Source of the DNA: an uncultured Eubacteriales bacterium
Lineage (GTDB): Bacteria > Bacillota > Clostridia > Christensenellales > Borkfalkiaceae
Length of the DNA stretch: 64,000 bases
NCBI GenBank assembly: GCA_900540805.1
Contig: UQHL01000001.1
Coordinates: 383,107 to 447,106, forward strand
Direction of reading: 5' to 3'
Part shown: in pieces, positions 6,986-14,773 of the stretch
Layout: each line of letters opens with the position of its first letter
How positions within the stretch are numbered: the stretch's first letter is position 1
Notes under the pieces: generated by a model
What the model was told of the DNA's origin: nothing
The model's database searches: none
The model's input: the letters and a program-made list of their open reading frames with translations, nothing else
Position numbers and translations under genes: made by a program

Positions 6986-8899
6986 TTAAATATCCAGATC
7001 GGTCACCAAAGAGGCGTTCTCTTCGATAAACTTTCTTCTGAGTTCGGGATTTTCGCCCATCAGCATGGAGAACATGGTATCGGCTTCCGCCGCGTCCTCC
7101 ATCGTCACGCGCACCAGGGTACGGGTGGCGGGGTTCATGGTCGTTTCCCAAAGCTGTTCCTTGCTCATTTCTCCGAGGCCCTTATACCGCTGATATTCTA
7201 TCTTCGAGGTCGCCTGCGCGTCGTAGGCGATTTTTTCTTCCTCGGAATACAGATAGTCCTCTTTGCCCTTGCTGCTCGCCTTATAGAGCGGGGGCAGGGC
7301 CGAATACACGTGCCCGTGTTCGATCAGGGGCCGCATGAAACGGAAGAGGAAGGTATATAAAAGGATACGGATATGCGCGCCGTCCACGTCGGCATCGGTC
7401 ATGGAAATGATGCGGTCGTAGCGGAGCTTGCTCTCGTCGAAATCGTCGAGTATGCCGCAGCCGAACGCCGTAATCATCGATTTGATTTCTTCGTTTTCCA
7501 AAACGCGGTTGAGGCGTACCTTTTCGACGTTGAGTATCTTGCCGCGAAGGGGCAGAATTGCCTGGAAGCGTCTGTCTCGGCCCTGTTTCGCGGTGCCGCC
7601 TGCCGAGTCGCCCTCGACGATATAGATTTCGCAAAGCTCGGGGCGCCTGTCCGAACAGTCGGCCAGCTTCCCGGGCAGCGTCGTGCTTTCGAGTATTCCC
7701 TTTCTGCGGGTGAGATCGCGCGCGTTGCGCGCCGCGTCGCGCGCCTTCTGGGCCGTGATACAGCGCAGAACCAGCTCTCTCGCCACTGCGGGATTTTCCT
7801 CGAGGAAGGTACCCATGTGTTCGGTGACGCACTTATTGACGAACGCGCGGATCGAGCTGTTGTTCAGCTTGTCCTTGGTCTGCGACTCGAACTGCGCGTT
7901 GATCAGCTTGACGGACACGACGGCCGTGATGCCCTCGCGCACGTCCTCGCCCGTCAGCTTGTCGTTTTCCTTGAGGACGTTCAGCTTCCTGCCCGCGTCG
8001 TTGATGACCTTGGTCAGCGCCATTTTCAGCCCCTCGACGTGCGTGCCGCCGTCGATCGTGTTGACGTTGTTGGCGTAGCTGTAAATGACCTCGTTATAGC
8101 TTTCGTTGTATTGGATAGCGACCTCGCACACCGTATCGCCGTCCGTTTCCTCGAAATAGACGGGCTGGGGGAACAGCAGCTCGTCGCGGGTCTTGTTGAG
8201 CTCCTCGACGAAAGAACGGATACCCCCTTCGTAGCAGAAGGAATCCTTCTTTTCCTGTTCGGGACGCTTGTCCTCGAGGGAAATGCGCAGCCCCTTATTG
8301 AGGTAGGCCAGCTCCCGCAAACGCCCCTTGAGCGCGTCGTAACTGAATACGGTGGTCTCGAAAATTTCGTCGTCGGGCATAAAGGTCACCCGCGTGCCCG
8401 TCTTGTCCGAATCCCCGACCACCGCCACCGACCGCTGCGGTACGCCGCGGTTATATACCTGCTTATAGACGTGCCCGTTTTGAAAAACCTCGGCCTCCAG
8501 CCATTCCGACAGCGCGTTTACGGCCTTGACGCCGACGCCGTGCAGGCCGCTCGACACCTTATAGCCCGAATCGCCGCCGAATTTGCCGCCCGCGTTGACT
8601 TTGGTGAATACGACCTCGAGCGTGGAAATCCCCTCCTTCGGGTGGATATCGGTAGGAATACCGCGGCCGTTATCCGAAACGGTGCAGCTGCCGTCGGCAT
8701 TCAGCACCACTTCGATGTGCGTGCAGTAGCCCGCCAGCGCCTCGTCGATGGAGTTGTCCACCACCTCGTGCACGAGATGGTGCAGCCCCTTGGCGTCCGT
8801 GGAAGAAATATACATACCGGGCCTTTTTCTGATGTGCTCCAAACCGTCCAATACCTGGATTTGTTCGGCGCCGTACTCGCCCTCAACTTTTTCCGACAT
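6986..8899 (-). CDS. gyrB: DNA gyrase subunit B
   Basis: The 637-residue ATPase subunit of DNA gyrase. The GHKL ATP site shows EVVDNSIDEALAG (Glu45, Asn49), DNGRGIP (76-82) and the GLHGVGVKAVNALS lid. The TOPRIM metal site shows EGDSAGG (429-435) and DADVDGAHI (502-510). The length is standard for Gram-positive GyrB, without the extra domain of enterobacterial forms. The ATG is preceded by AGGAG. It is first in the gyrB-gyrA operon, with an extended -10 promoter about 65 bp upstream. Confidence 0.96.
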   Translation of the reverse strand: MSEKVEGEYGAEQIQVLDGLEHIRKRPGMYISSTDAKGLHHLVHEVVDNSIDEALAGYCTHIEVVLNADGSCTVSDNGRGIPTDIHPKEGISTLEVVFTKVNAGGKFGGDSGYKVSSGLHGVGVKAVNALSEWLEAEVFQNGHVYKQVYNRGVPQRSVAVVGDSDKTGTRVTFMPDDEIFETTVFSYDALKGRLRELAYLNKGLRISLEDKRPEQEKKDSFCYEGGIRSFVEELNKTRDELLFPQPVYFEETDGDTVCEVAIQYNESYNEVIYSYANNVNTIDGGTHVEGLKMALTKVINDAGRKLNVLKENDKLTGEDVREGITAVVSVKLINAQFESQTKDKLNNSSIRAFVNKCVTEHMGTFLEENPAVARELVLRCITAQKARDAARNARDLTRRKGILESTTLPGKLADCSDRRPELCEIYIVEGDSAGGTAKQGRDRRFQAILPLRGKILNVEKVRLNRVLENEEIKSMITAFGCGILDDFDESKLRYDRIISMTDADVDGAHIRILLYTFLFRFMRPLIEHGHVYSALPPLYKASSKGKEDYLYSEEEKIAYDAQATSKIEYQRYKGLGEMSKEQLWETTMNPATRTLVRVTMEDAAEADTMFSMLMGENPELRRKFIEENASLVTDLDI

Positions 8900-8963
8900 A
8901 TCTTTTTTACTCCTGATTGCACGCTTTTCTAAAGAAAAGCGTCCGCTTATTTTTCACTTTTCT

Positions 8964-8992
8964 ATTATACCATAACGGCAAAAAAAAGTACA
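8964..8992 (-). promoter_or_regulatory. gyrB: Probable gyrBA promoter
   Basis: TGTACT, 17 bp, TATAAT with an extended TGG. The -10 context TATGGTATAATAGAAA matches that of the P-type ATPase promoter at 155-183. From here to 9225 I see no other gene; the sequence is T-rich with no clear structure. Confidence 0.6.
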
Positions 8993-9225
8993 GCGTTTTG
9001 CGGTGTTTTCTCAATCTTTCTTCCCCCTCTCTCCGTTTTGGGCCTTTTTTCGGCCGCAGGCGCGTTTTTCCCTCGTCTTCGACAAGTTATACGGCAGCAT
9101 GGGTCAAACGCATTTAAGACGCCGTTTTTGCGTTTTCCTTTTTTTTGGAAAAATAATCGTTTTCCGCGGAAAAAACGAATTTTTCGCGCTCGTTTTGCGA
9201 ATACTCGATAGGGAGGTAACTTTCG

Positions 9226-9396
9226 ATGACTATGGACCGAGCGAGAACGGCCGCGTGCAGCGGCTGCAAAAAACAAATTTCCGCGGGAAGCGCCTTTTTC
9301 TGTCCCGAATGCGGGGAAACCCTCTGCGGGGAATGCGCGCAAAAAAACGGCGGGGTCTGCCGCCGCTGTTTCACTCCCCTCGACAGATTTTGCTGA
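9226..9396 (+). CDS. Zinc-ribbon microprotein (56 residues)
   Basis: A short gene with a strong GGGAGGT ribosome binding site eight bases before the ATG, followed by a good terminator. The product has eight cysteines in four pairs: C11SGC14, C26PEC29, C34GEC37 and C45RRC48, plus a C-terminal cysteine. The layout suggests two zinc-binding sites, as in treble-clef or B-box-like ribbons. It is probably a cytosolic zinc protein acting through protein or RNA contacts. I do not know a named family. Codon use is like the neighbouring chromosomal genes. It stands alone between gyrB and dus. Confidence 0.72.
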   Translation: MTMDRARTAACSGCKKQISAGSAFFCPECGETLCGECAQKNGGVCRRCFTPLDRFC

Positions 9397-9405
9397 CCGT
9401 CTGAC

Positions 9406-9442
9406 GAGAGCCGAAGCGTAGCGCTTCGGCTCTCGGTTATTT
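9406..9442 (+). terminator. Terminator of the zinc-ribbon gene
   Basis: A 13-bp stem (GAGAGCCGAAGCG and its complement), three-base loop, then GGTTATTTTC. The tail is imperfect but the hairpin is strong. Confidence 0.75.
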
Positions 9443-9525
9443 TCAACCCTTTACGCCCGCCGCGCAAACGCTTTCGATTACTTTACTTTCGATTATTTAT
9501 GCCTCCGCACAGACGTTTTCGGCCG

Positions 9526-10464
9526 TCAGGGAAAAATTTCACGGACGATTTCAAGCACGCTTTCGGGATCGGGGCAGGCGAACAGCCGCTCCTTATACGC
9601 GGCGGCGCCGCGCATGCCCTTGATATAAAAGGACACCATTTTGCGCATAAATACCGTTGTGAAGCGTTCGTCAAACACCTGCCTTGTCTCCTTCAGCTGT
9701 TCTTCTATCATTTCCCGCTTATCCTCGGCGGGTTTTCCCGTAAAGGCGCAGAAAATCTGCGGATCGTAGAGTGCGGCCCGCGCGATCATGATTCCGTCCG
9801 CCCCCGTCTCTTCGAGCAGCTTTTCCCCGTCGGAGACGGAAAACACGCCGCCGTTGGCGATCACAGGAATCTTTACCGCCCCTTTCGCCGCGGCGATCTG
9901 CCCGTAATCCACCTCGCCCGAATAGTATTTATCCCGCGTTCTGCCGTGAACGGTGAGAAGGCTTGCGCCCGCGCCCTCCATGCGCCGCGCAAATTCCTTT
10001 GCCACCAATTTGTCTCCCGATACGCCGATGCGGAATTTCACCGTCACGGCCTTGCCGCTCTTCACGCATTCCGCAACGATTTTTTCCGCAAGCTCGGGCG
10101 CTTCCAGCAGCGCGCTCCCCTCGCCGTTTTTATAAATCTTCGGCACGGGGCAGCCCATGTTTATATCGACGACGGGAAAGGGGGCGAGGGCTTCGCTTTC
10201 GCACGCCGCGCGCATGACGTCGGGTTCCCGCCCGAACAGCTGCGCCGCACGCGGCGTTTCGAGCGGCGTCGTGTATAAAAGCTCCTTCGTGTTTTCGCTG
10301 CCGTATTTCAGCCCCTTCGCGCTGACCATTTCCGTAAACGTCAGCCCCGCACCGTACCTTTCGCACAGCCTGCGGAAGGGATAATTCGTGTAGCCCGCCA
10401 GCGGGGCGAGAAAAACGTTGTTTTCCGTCTCTATCGGGCCGATCTTTATCCGCCGCAGTTTCAT
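9526..10464 (-). CDS. dus: tRNA-dihydrouridine synthase (Dus family)
   Basis: A 312-residue FMN-dependent enzyme that reduces uridines in tRNA D-loops. The TIM-barrel signatures are clear: LAPLAGYTNYPFRRL at the start, the catalytic-cysteine motif DINMGCPVPK, then KFRIG and TVHGRTRDKYYSG, and the phosphate-binding VIANGGV and ADGIMIARAAL. I place the start at the internal ATG giving MKLRRIKIGPIE. This makes an ATGA overlap with the mazG stop and removes an 18-residue extension lying wholly inside mazG. The order mazG-dus and the overlap imply translational coupling. The DusB subgroup is most likely by length and motif but is not proven. Confidence 0.93.
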   Translation of the reverse strand: MKLRRIKIGPIETENNVFLAPLAGYTNYPFRRLCERYGAGLTFTEMVSAKGLKYGSENTKELLYTTPLETPRAAQLFGREPDVMRAACESEALAPFPVVDINMGCPVPKIYKNGEGSALLEAPELAEKIVAECVKSGKAVTVKFRIGVSGDKLVAKEFARRMEGAGASLLTVHGRTRDKYYSGEVDYGQIAAAKGAVKIPVIANGGVFSVSDGEKLLEETGADGIMIARAALYDPQIFCAFTGKPAEDKREMIEEQLKETRQVFDERFTTVFMRKMVSFYIKGMRGAAAYKERLFACPDPESVLEIVREIFP

Positions 10465-11888
10465 ACGCGCCCTCCGTCCTCGAGGGCTTTTTTGGCGCGG
10501 CGATAATAGCCGTCCCACTCCTCTTCCGTCAGCGATTTCGCCTCCCTGCCGTCCTCGAGGGCCAGTTTTTCCGTCAGCGTAAACCGCCGCGCAAATTTAT
10601 CCGTGCTTTCCTTAAGCGCCTTTTCGCAGTCGCAGTCCGCCAGCCGCCCCGCGTTGACCGCAGCAAACAGCAGATCGCCCAGCTCCTTTTCCGTTTCCGC
10701 GGCGTCGCCCGAGGCACGGGCTTCGAGAAATTCCTTCAGCTCCTCCTCCACCTTTTTCGCCGCGTCCTCTACGCAGGCGAAATCGAAGCCGCTCTTCGCC
10801 GCCCGCTTGCCCACCTTTTGCGCCCGCAACGCCGCGGGAAAGCCCTTGGGCACGTCGTTTACCGCGTCCGCGTACGTCTCCTGGTGCTTCTCCTTCATTT
10901 TGTTCCTTTCCCACACGGACAGCGCGCCCGCTTCCCCGTCCGCCTTGTCCTTGCCGAAAATGTGCGTGTGGCGGGTGATCAGCTTTTCGCAGATCCCCGT
11001 CGTCACGTCCGTAAGGTTAAACGAGCCGCGCTCCTCGTTCATCACCGCGTGAAACACCGCCTGAAGCAGAATATCTCCCGTCTCCTCCAGCACTTTGCCG
11101 TCGTCGCCCGAATCGATCGCGTCCACCAGCTCGTATGCTTCCTCGATAACGTTCATTTTGATGCTTTCGGGCGTCTGCACCCTGTCCCACGGACAGCCGT
11201 CGGGACGGCGGAGACGCTCCACGATTTCCTTGAGCTCGTTCAATGTAAACCTTTTTCTCTCCAACAGGTTTACATATTCCACGGCCACCGCGGAATCGTA
11301 GGCGTAAGCGGGCTGTCTGTCCAGCTCGAACAGCTTGATTTTCCTGGTTTTGCCGCCGCATATATACAATGCGGGCGCCTCGTCGCCGAAAGCGTTTTGC
11401 AGGAGGAGCTTGACGTCGCCCGCAAGCGCGCGGTCGTCCATGTCATACACGACGAGCGGCGCGGTAAAGGCTTCGGCCTCACCGATTTCGTAGGCGGAAA
11501 CCGCCGTATAGGAGCATTTTTCAAACCCCGCCGCACGGACGAGCGCACTCACCCGCGAAACGCCGTCCACGATCTCTATTTTGCCGCGCAGACGCTTTTT
11601 TAAGGCGCGCACGGAGTTATCCTCTGACGCCGCGCCATCTACGCAATATACCGTGCCGTCGCCCAATTCCGCCACCGCTTTCGCAAGATTTTTGTTGAGC
11701 GTGGAAAAGCTGCGGCTCTTTTCGTAAATATCGTCGAGACAGATATGTTCTACGCCGAGCTCTTCGAGATTTTTATACGAGCGGGTCCGCGCCGTCCGCA
11801 CCGCCACCTTCTTTGCCGACAGGATCGCCCGCCTGCCCCGCTCCGTCAAATCCCCCGCTTCCGCGCCCAGTCCGACTACCGTGATCAT
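10461..11888 (-). CDS. mazG: YabN-type fused tetrapyrrole methylase / MazG pyrophosphohydrolase
   Basis: A 475-residue two-domain protein like B. subtilis YabN. Residues 1-210 form a SAM-dependent tetrapyrrole (corrin/porphyrin) methylase-like domain starting MITVVGLGAEAGDLT. Residues 220-470 are MazG repeats that hydrolyse NTPs, possibly damaged ones, to NMP and PPi. The first has RLRRPDGCPWDRVQTPESI and the Mg-binding EEAYELVDAI and EETGDILLQ helices; the second has EEELKEFLEA and EKELGDLLFA. The ATG has AGGAGA upstream. The start overlaps the 3' end of the upstream flippase gene by 116 bp. It shares an ATGA overlap with dus. Confidence 0.93.
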   Translation of the reverse strand: MITVVGLGAEAGDLTERGRRAILSAKKVAVRTARTRSYKNLEELGVEHICLDDIYEKSRSFSTLNKNLAKAVAELGDGTVYCVDGAASEDNSVRALKKRLRGKIEIVDGVSRVSALVRAAGFEKCSYTAVSAYEIGEAEAFTAPLVVYDMDDRALAGDVKLLLQNAFGDEAPALYICGGKTRKIKLFELDRQPAYAYDSAVAVEYVNLLERKRFTLNELKEIVERLRRPDGCPWDRVQTPESIKMNVIEEAYELVDAIDSGDDGKVLEETGDILLQAVFHAVMNEERGSFNLTDVTTGICEKLITRHTHIFGKDKADGEAGALSVWERNKMKEKHQETYADAVNDVPKGFPAALRAQKVGKRAAKSGFDFACVEDAAKKVEEELKEFLEARASGDAAETEKELGDLLFAAVNAGRLADCDCEKALKESTDKFARRFTLTEKLALEDGREAKSLTEEEWDGYYRRAKKALEDGGRV

Positions 11889-13245
11889 GTTTTCCGTCTC
11901 CTTTTTTCCGTTTCGTAACGATTAAATTATACACCAAATCCAGCGCGAATGCAACCAAATAACAAACGTCCGCCGCAATCGCCGCGCCGTAAACGGAAAT
12001 TTTCGGGCTGGAGACCAGCGCAAAATTGAGGATCGTCTTTACCGCCACCGCGACGGCCATGGAAACGGCCGCGAACGTCGGCTTCCCGATTCCCGTCAGA
12101 CAGGCCGAAAGGGTCTGCGTGCAGGAGAGCGTCACCGCGCTGACGGAAAAGAGGCGCACCAGCTTCACCAGCGTCTCCGCCTCCGAGGGCTTGAGGGCGC
12201 GGAAAATGATACGCACGGCGGGGCCCGCAAAAAAGAAGAGCCCCAGCGCGCAGGGCACCGAAACGACGAGGGTCACCAAGAGCGCGTACAGCATTCGCCT
12301 CCGCGCGTTTTTTCTGCTTTTTTCCGCTTCACCCTGCACGTCTCCCGCGGGGACGGCGGAGGCCGCCGACACGGCGGGCACGCTCGCCGCCGCTATGCCG
12401 TAACAGACGGACACGGGCAGATTGATAATCGTCACGGCCCCGCCCGAAAACAGTCCGTACAGCGTCACCGCCTCGGCGGTATATCGCTTCAAAAGCCGAA
12501 CGATGATCACGCTGTCGAAAAGGGAGGACAGGGGCAGGAGCGCGGCGGACAGCGTCACGGGGATACTTAAGCGAAGCACCGATTTCAGCGAAACCCTGCC
12601 CCCGTCCTTTATCCCGACGAGGGGAGCAGGGGCGCGGCGATAAAGGAGCGCCATCAGCAAAAGCGCGCAGGCTTCGGAAATAGACACGGAAAGCAGGATA
12701 TACGTCACCGCTTTTTGCACGTCGGAGCGGAACAGGTAAGCAAACAGCAGGCCGAAGCCCACCTTCACCACCTGCTCGGTCACCTCGGAGAGCGCCGTGG
12801 GCAGCATGTTGTTTTCTCCCTGAAACCAGCCGCGGAAAACGGAGATCGCGGATACGAGCAACACCGAAGGGGCTAAGGCGAGATATCCGTTTTTTACCTC
12901 GGGACAGTCCTGCATGCGGGAAAGCAGGGGCGCTATGCCCATCATCAGCACCGTTCCGAAGGCGCCGATCAACAAAAAGAGTAAAAACGCGCTTTTCAAA
13001 ACGGGTTTTCCCGAAACGCCCTGCGCGCGCCGTTCCGCCACCATTTTTGCAATCGACGAGGGAATCCCCGTCGCGGAAACGGTCAAGAGCAGGCAATAAA
13101 AGGGATATACCATCTGGTACAGCCCCATGCCGTAGCCGCCGATCAGATTGGTGAGCGGAATACGGTAGAGCGCGCCGATCAGCTTGGCGATAAATCCGCC
13201 CGCCGCGATGATCGCCGCACCCTTCAAAAACGACTGCTTTTTCAT
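11773..13245 (-). CDS. Polysaccharide/lipid flippase of the MATE-like (SpoVB/MurJ) superfamily, 3' end possibly frameshifted
   Basis: A polytopic membrane protein of about 490 residues with some 14 predicted helices. It opens MKKQSFLKGAAIIAAGGFIAKL, as SpoVB/YtgP-type lipid-II or oligosaccharide flippases do. In Firmicutes such a gene is often next to mazG, as here. The start has GGGGGAAG upstream; a longer in-frame extension of 54 residues lacks a signal. The last ~38 residues (from HDHGSRTG) lie in the mazG coding region in another frame and look non-native. One base shift in the A6 tract at 11902-11907 would give a basic tail ending at an ATGA overlap with mazG. A real indel, a sequencing error and programmed slippage are all possible. 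Confidence 0.88.
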   Translation of the reverse strand: MKKQSFLKGAAIIAAGGFIAKLIGALYRIPLTNLIGGYGMGLYQMVYPFYCLLLTVSATGIPSSIAKMVAERRAQGVSGKPVLKSAFLLFLLIGAFGTVLMMGIAPLLSRMQDCPEVKNGYLALAPSVLLVSAISVFRGWFQGENNMLPTALSEVTEQVVKVGFGLLFAYLFRSDVQKAVTYILLSVSISEACALLLMALLYRRAPAPLVGIKDGGRVSLKSVLRLSIPVTLSAALLPLSSLFDSVIIVRLLKRYTAEAVTLYGLFSGGAVTIINLPVSVCYGIAAASVPAVSAASAVPAGDVQGEAEKSRKNARRRMLYALLVTLVVSVPCALGLFFFAGPAVRIIFRALKPSEAETLVKLVRLFSVSAVTLSCTQTLSACLTGIGKPTFAAVSMAVAVAVKTILNFALVSSPKISVYGAAIAADVCYLVAFALDLVYNLIVTKRKKGDGKHDHGSRTGRGSGGFDGAGQAGDPVGKEGGGADGADPLV

Positions 13246-13287
13246 AAATACTTCCCCCTTTTCACCGCGGCAGGGCATAGTCTGCCC

Positions 13288-13316
13288 GTTGTATCCGTTA
13301 CCGTTATTTTCCGCAA
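13288..13316 (-). promoter_or_regulatory. Weak promoter of the flippase-mazG-dus operon
   Basis: TTGCGG, 17 bp, TACAAC, 43 bp before the flippase start codon. The match is modest, but it lies between the araC terminator and the first gene. Confidence 0.4.
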
Positions 13317-13343
13317 AAGGAAGATATTTTATGTCGAAAAAGC

Positions 13344-13368
13344 AAAAAAGCCCCGAACGGGGCTTTTG
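13344..13368 (-). terminator. Terminator of the AraC-type regulator gene
   Basis: AAAAGCCCC, a four-base loop, GGGGCTTTT, then more T on the minus strand. It lies just after the regulator stop codon. Confidence 0.85.
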
Positions 13369-13384
13369 TAAAGCAACCAAACGG

Positions 13385-14632
13385 TTAAGCGCGCGTCCTC
13401 TTTTCAAATTCAGCCGAACTGTTTCCGCGATATTTTTGCGGAGTAATCCCCATCACATCGAGAAACACCTTGATAAAATAGCTCTGGCTGCTGAACGACA
13501 ACGAATTGGCTATCTCTATACTCGACATTTTAGTGGTGCGTAATAACAGGCAGGCTTCCCGAATCCGTTCGATCCGTATAAAATCGCTGAATTTTTTTCC
13601 CGTTTCCTTAAAAAAATTGGAGGAAAGATATTTCGGACTGATTTCCGTATAACTCGCCACTTCGGCAAGAGATATCGGATAATGCAGGTGGGTGCGGATA
13701 TATTTTATGGCTTTTTGTATGCGCGGAGAATATTTCCCCAATTCTTTATCCTTACATTCTGCAACCTTCTCGCAAAAAGAACGTATCGCGTGACGGGCGA
13801 TTTCCTCCAGCTCGCGGAAGGTCTTATGTTTGTCTATGCGTTGAAGATAGAGATCGCTCATCGAAAATGCCGTGTCCACGTCCAAACCGCCCGAGACGGC
13901 CGCGCGCGTGGCGATCGTTATCAGCGCCACCACCTCGTATTCGCGCTGACGCTTCGTTTCCTGCGCAAAAGGCGCGCGCAATCTATCGACCGAATATTTT
14001 ACCTCTCCCACGCGGTCCGTCACCAACGCCAGATTGCCGTTTCGGATCGCTTCCACCAAACGATGTTCGCTGTCCAAGTTATACAGGGAGATCAGCTCTT
14101 CCTCCCGAATGTCAAAAATAGCCCGCGCCAGAGCCGAATCGATCAGGCTGTCGCTTGTCAAATCTCCCACACAATTATTTTTTAAGTTCTCCGTTTCGTA
14201 AAGCTTATGCAAAAGCAACGCGGCCGCCGCACGCACAAAACGACAGTACGACCTCACGTCAACAATCGGAGTATCCGCCAGCCTTGCCTTTATCTGTTCC
14301 TTTGCGTAAATGTATTCGCTGATCAAGCTTCTTTTCCCGATGATCTGGGCGGGATGAAAACAAAATACGGGGCCCGAAACAAAGCATAGCTTCCGCCCGT
14401 CTCCGTCCGAAAATCGGAAAAAAGCGAACATTTCCACTTCCGCCACGATACGGATGGTCGGCTCCTCCGTCGCATTTTTCAAAAAATACTCGAACACCGT
14501 TTTCAATTCCTCTTCCTTCCGAAGAGTCTCTTTCGAAAAATCCGTAAATACTATTTTTTCATTTTCGAATATCCAAACGGGAATACGGCTGCTCTCATAC
14601 AGATAGTTCAATATCGCTTCGTATTCTTCCAT
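13385..14632 (-). CDS. AraC-family transcriptional regulator of the hemicellulose locus
   Basis: 415 residues. The C-terminal ~100 residues form the two-HTH AraC domain: YIRTHLHYPISLAEVASYTEISPKYLSSNFFKETGKKFSDFI, then EIANSLSFSSQSYFIKVFLDVMGITPQKYR. The N-terminal ~300 residues are a helical/PAS-like sensory region of no family I recognise, so the inducer is unknown. The gene is divergent from the GH39 operon and driven by a perfect consensus promoter. A motif TTGATATAA sits 21 bp upstream of the -10 boxes of both enzyme operons and is a good candidate for its binding site. Role as activator of xylan or related glycan use is inferred from position. Confidence 0.9.
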   Translation of the reverse strand: MEEYEAILNYLYESSRIPVWIFENEKIVFTDFSKETLRKEEELKTVFEYFLKNATEEPTIRIVAEVEMFAFFRFSDGDGRKLCFVSGPVFCFHPAQIIGKRSLISEYIYAKEQIKARLADTPIVDVRSYCRFVRAAAALLLHKLYETENLKNNCVGDLTSDSLIDSALARAIFDIREEELISLYNLDSEHRLVEAIRNGNLALVTDRVGEVKYSVDRLRAPFAQETKRQREYEVVALITIATRAAVSGGLDVDTAFSMSDLYLQRIDKHKTFRELEEIARHAIRSFCEKVAECKDKELGKYSPRIQKAIKYIRTHLHYPISLAEVASYTEISPKYLSSNFFKETGKKFSDFIRIERIREACLLLRTTKMSSIEIANSLSFSSQSYFIKVFLDVMGITPQKYRGNSSAEFEKRTRA

Positions 14633-14659
14633 CTCCCTTCCCCCCTTCGGCTACTTTAT

Positions 14660-14688
14660 ATTATAATTTCTATTCTTTCTTTTGTCAA
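14660..14688 (-). promoter_or_regulatory. Consensus promoter of the AraC-type regulator
   Basis: TTGACA, 17 bp, TATAAT on the minus strand, 28 bp before the start codon. Confidence 0.85.
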
Positions 14689-14714
14689 GATATGTTGTTA
14701 TTTTTTCGGAAATA

Positions 14715-14747
14715 TTGATATAAGAAGTGCAAATTTTATGTTATACT
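14715..14747 (+). promoter_or_regulatory. Activator-type promoter of the GH39 operon
   Basis: Extended -10 TGT-TATACT with no good -35 at 17 bp. Instead TTGATATAAG begins so that TTGATA is exactly 21 bp from the -10. The same arrangement occurs upstream of the GH3 operon, so this is probably an activator site. Confidence 0.6.
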
Positions 14748-14773
14748 GATAAAAAACAGGAGCGAAGCAATTT

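Noticed and set aside
7373..8932. Long open frame antisense to gyrB
   Set aside because: Same reasoning: gyrB is certain from its motifs and the opposite frame is a composition artefact.
10465..10518. N-terminal extension of the dus gene
   Set aside because: The 18 extra residues are inside mazG and Arg-rich; the ATGA overlap and the MKLRRIKIGPIE start fit better.
13246..13407. 54-residue extension of the flippase gene
   Set aside because: It crosses a terminator and probable promoter, and the downstream ATG has a strong ribosome binding site and normal family start.
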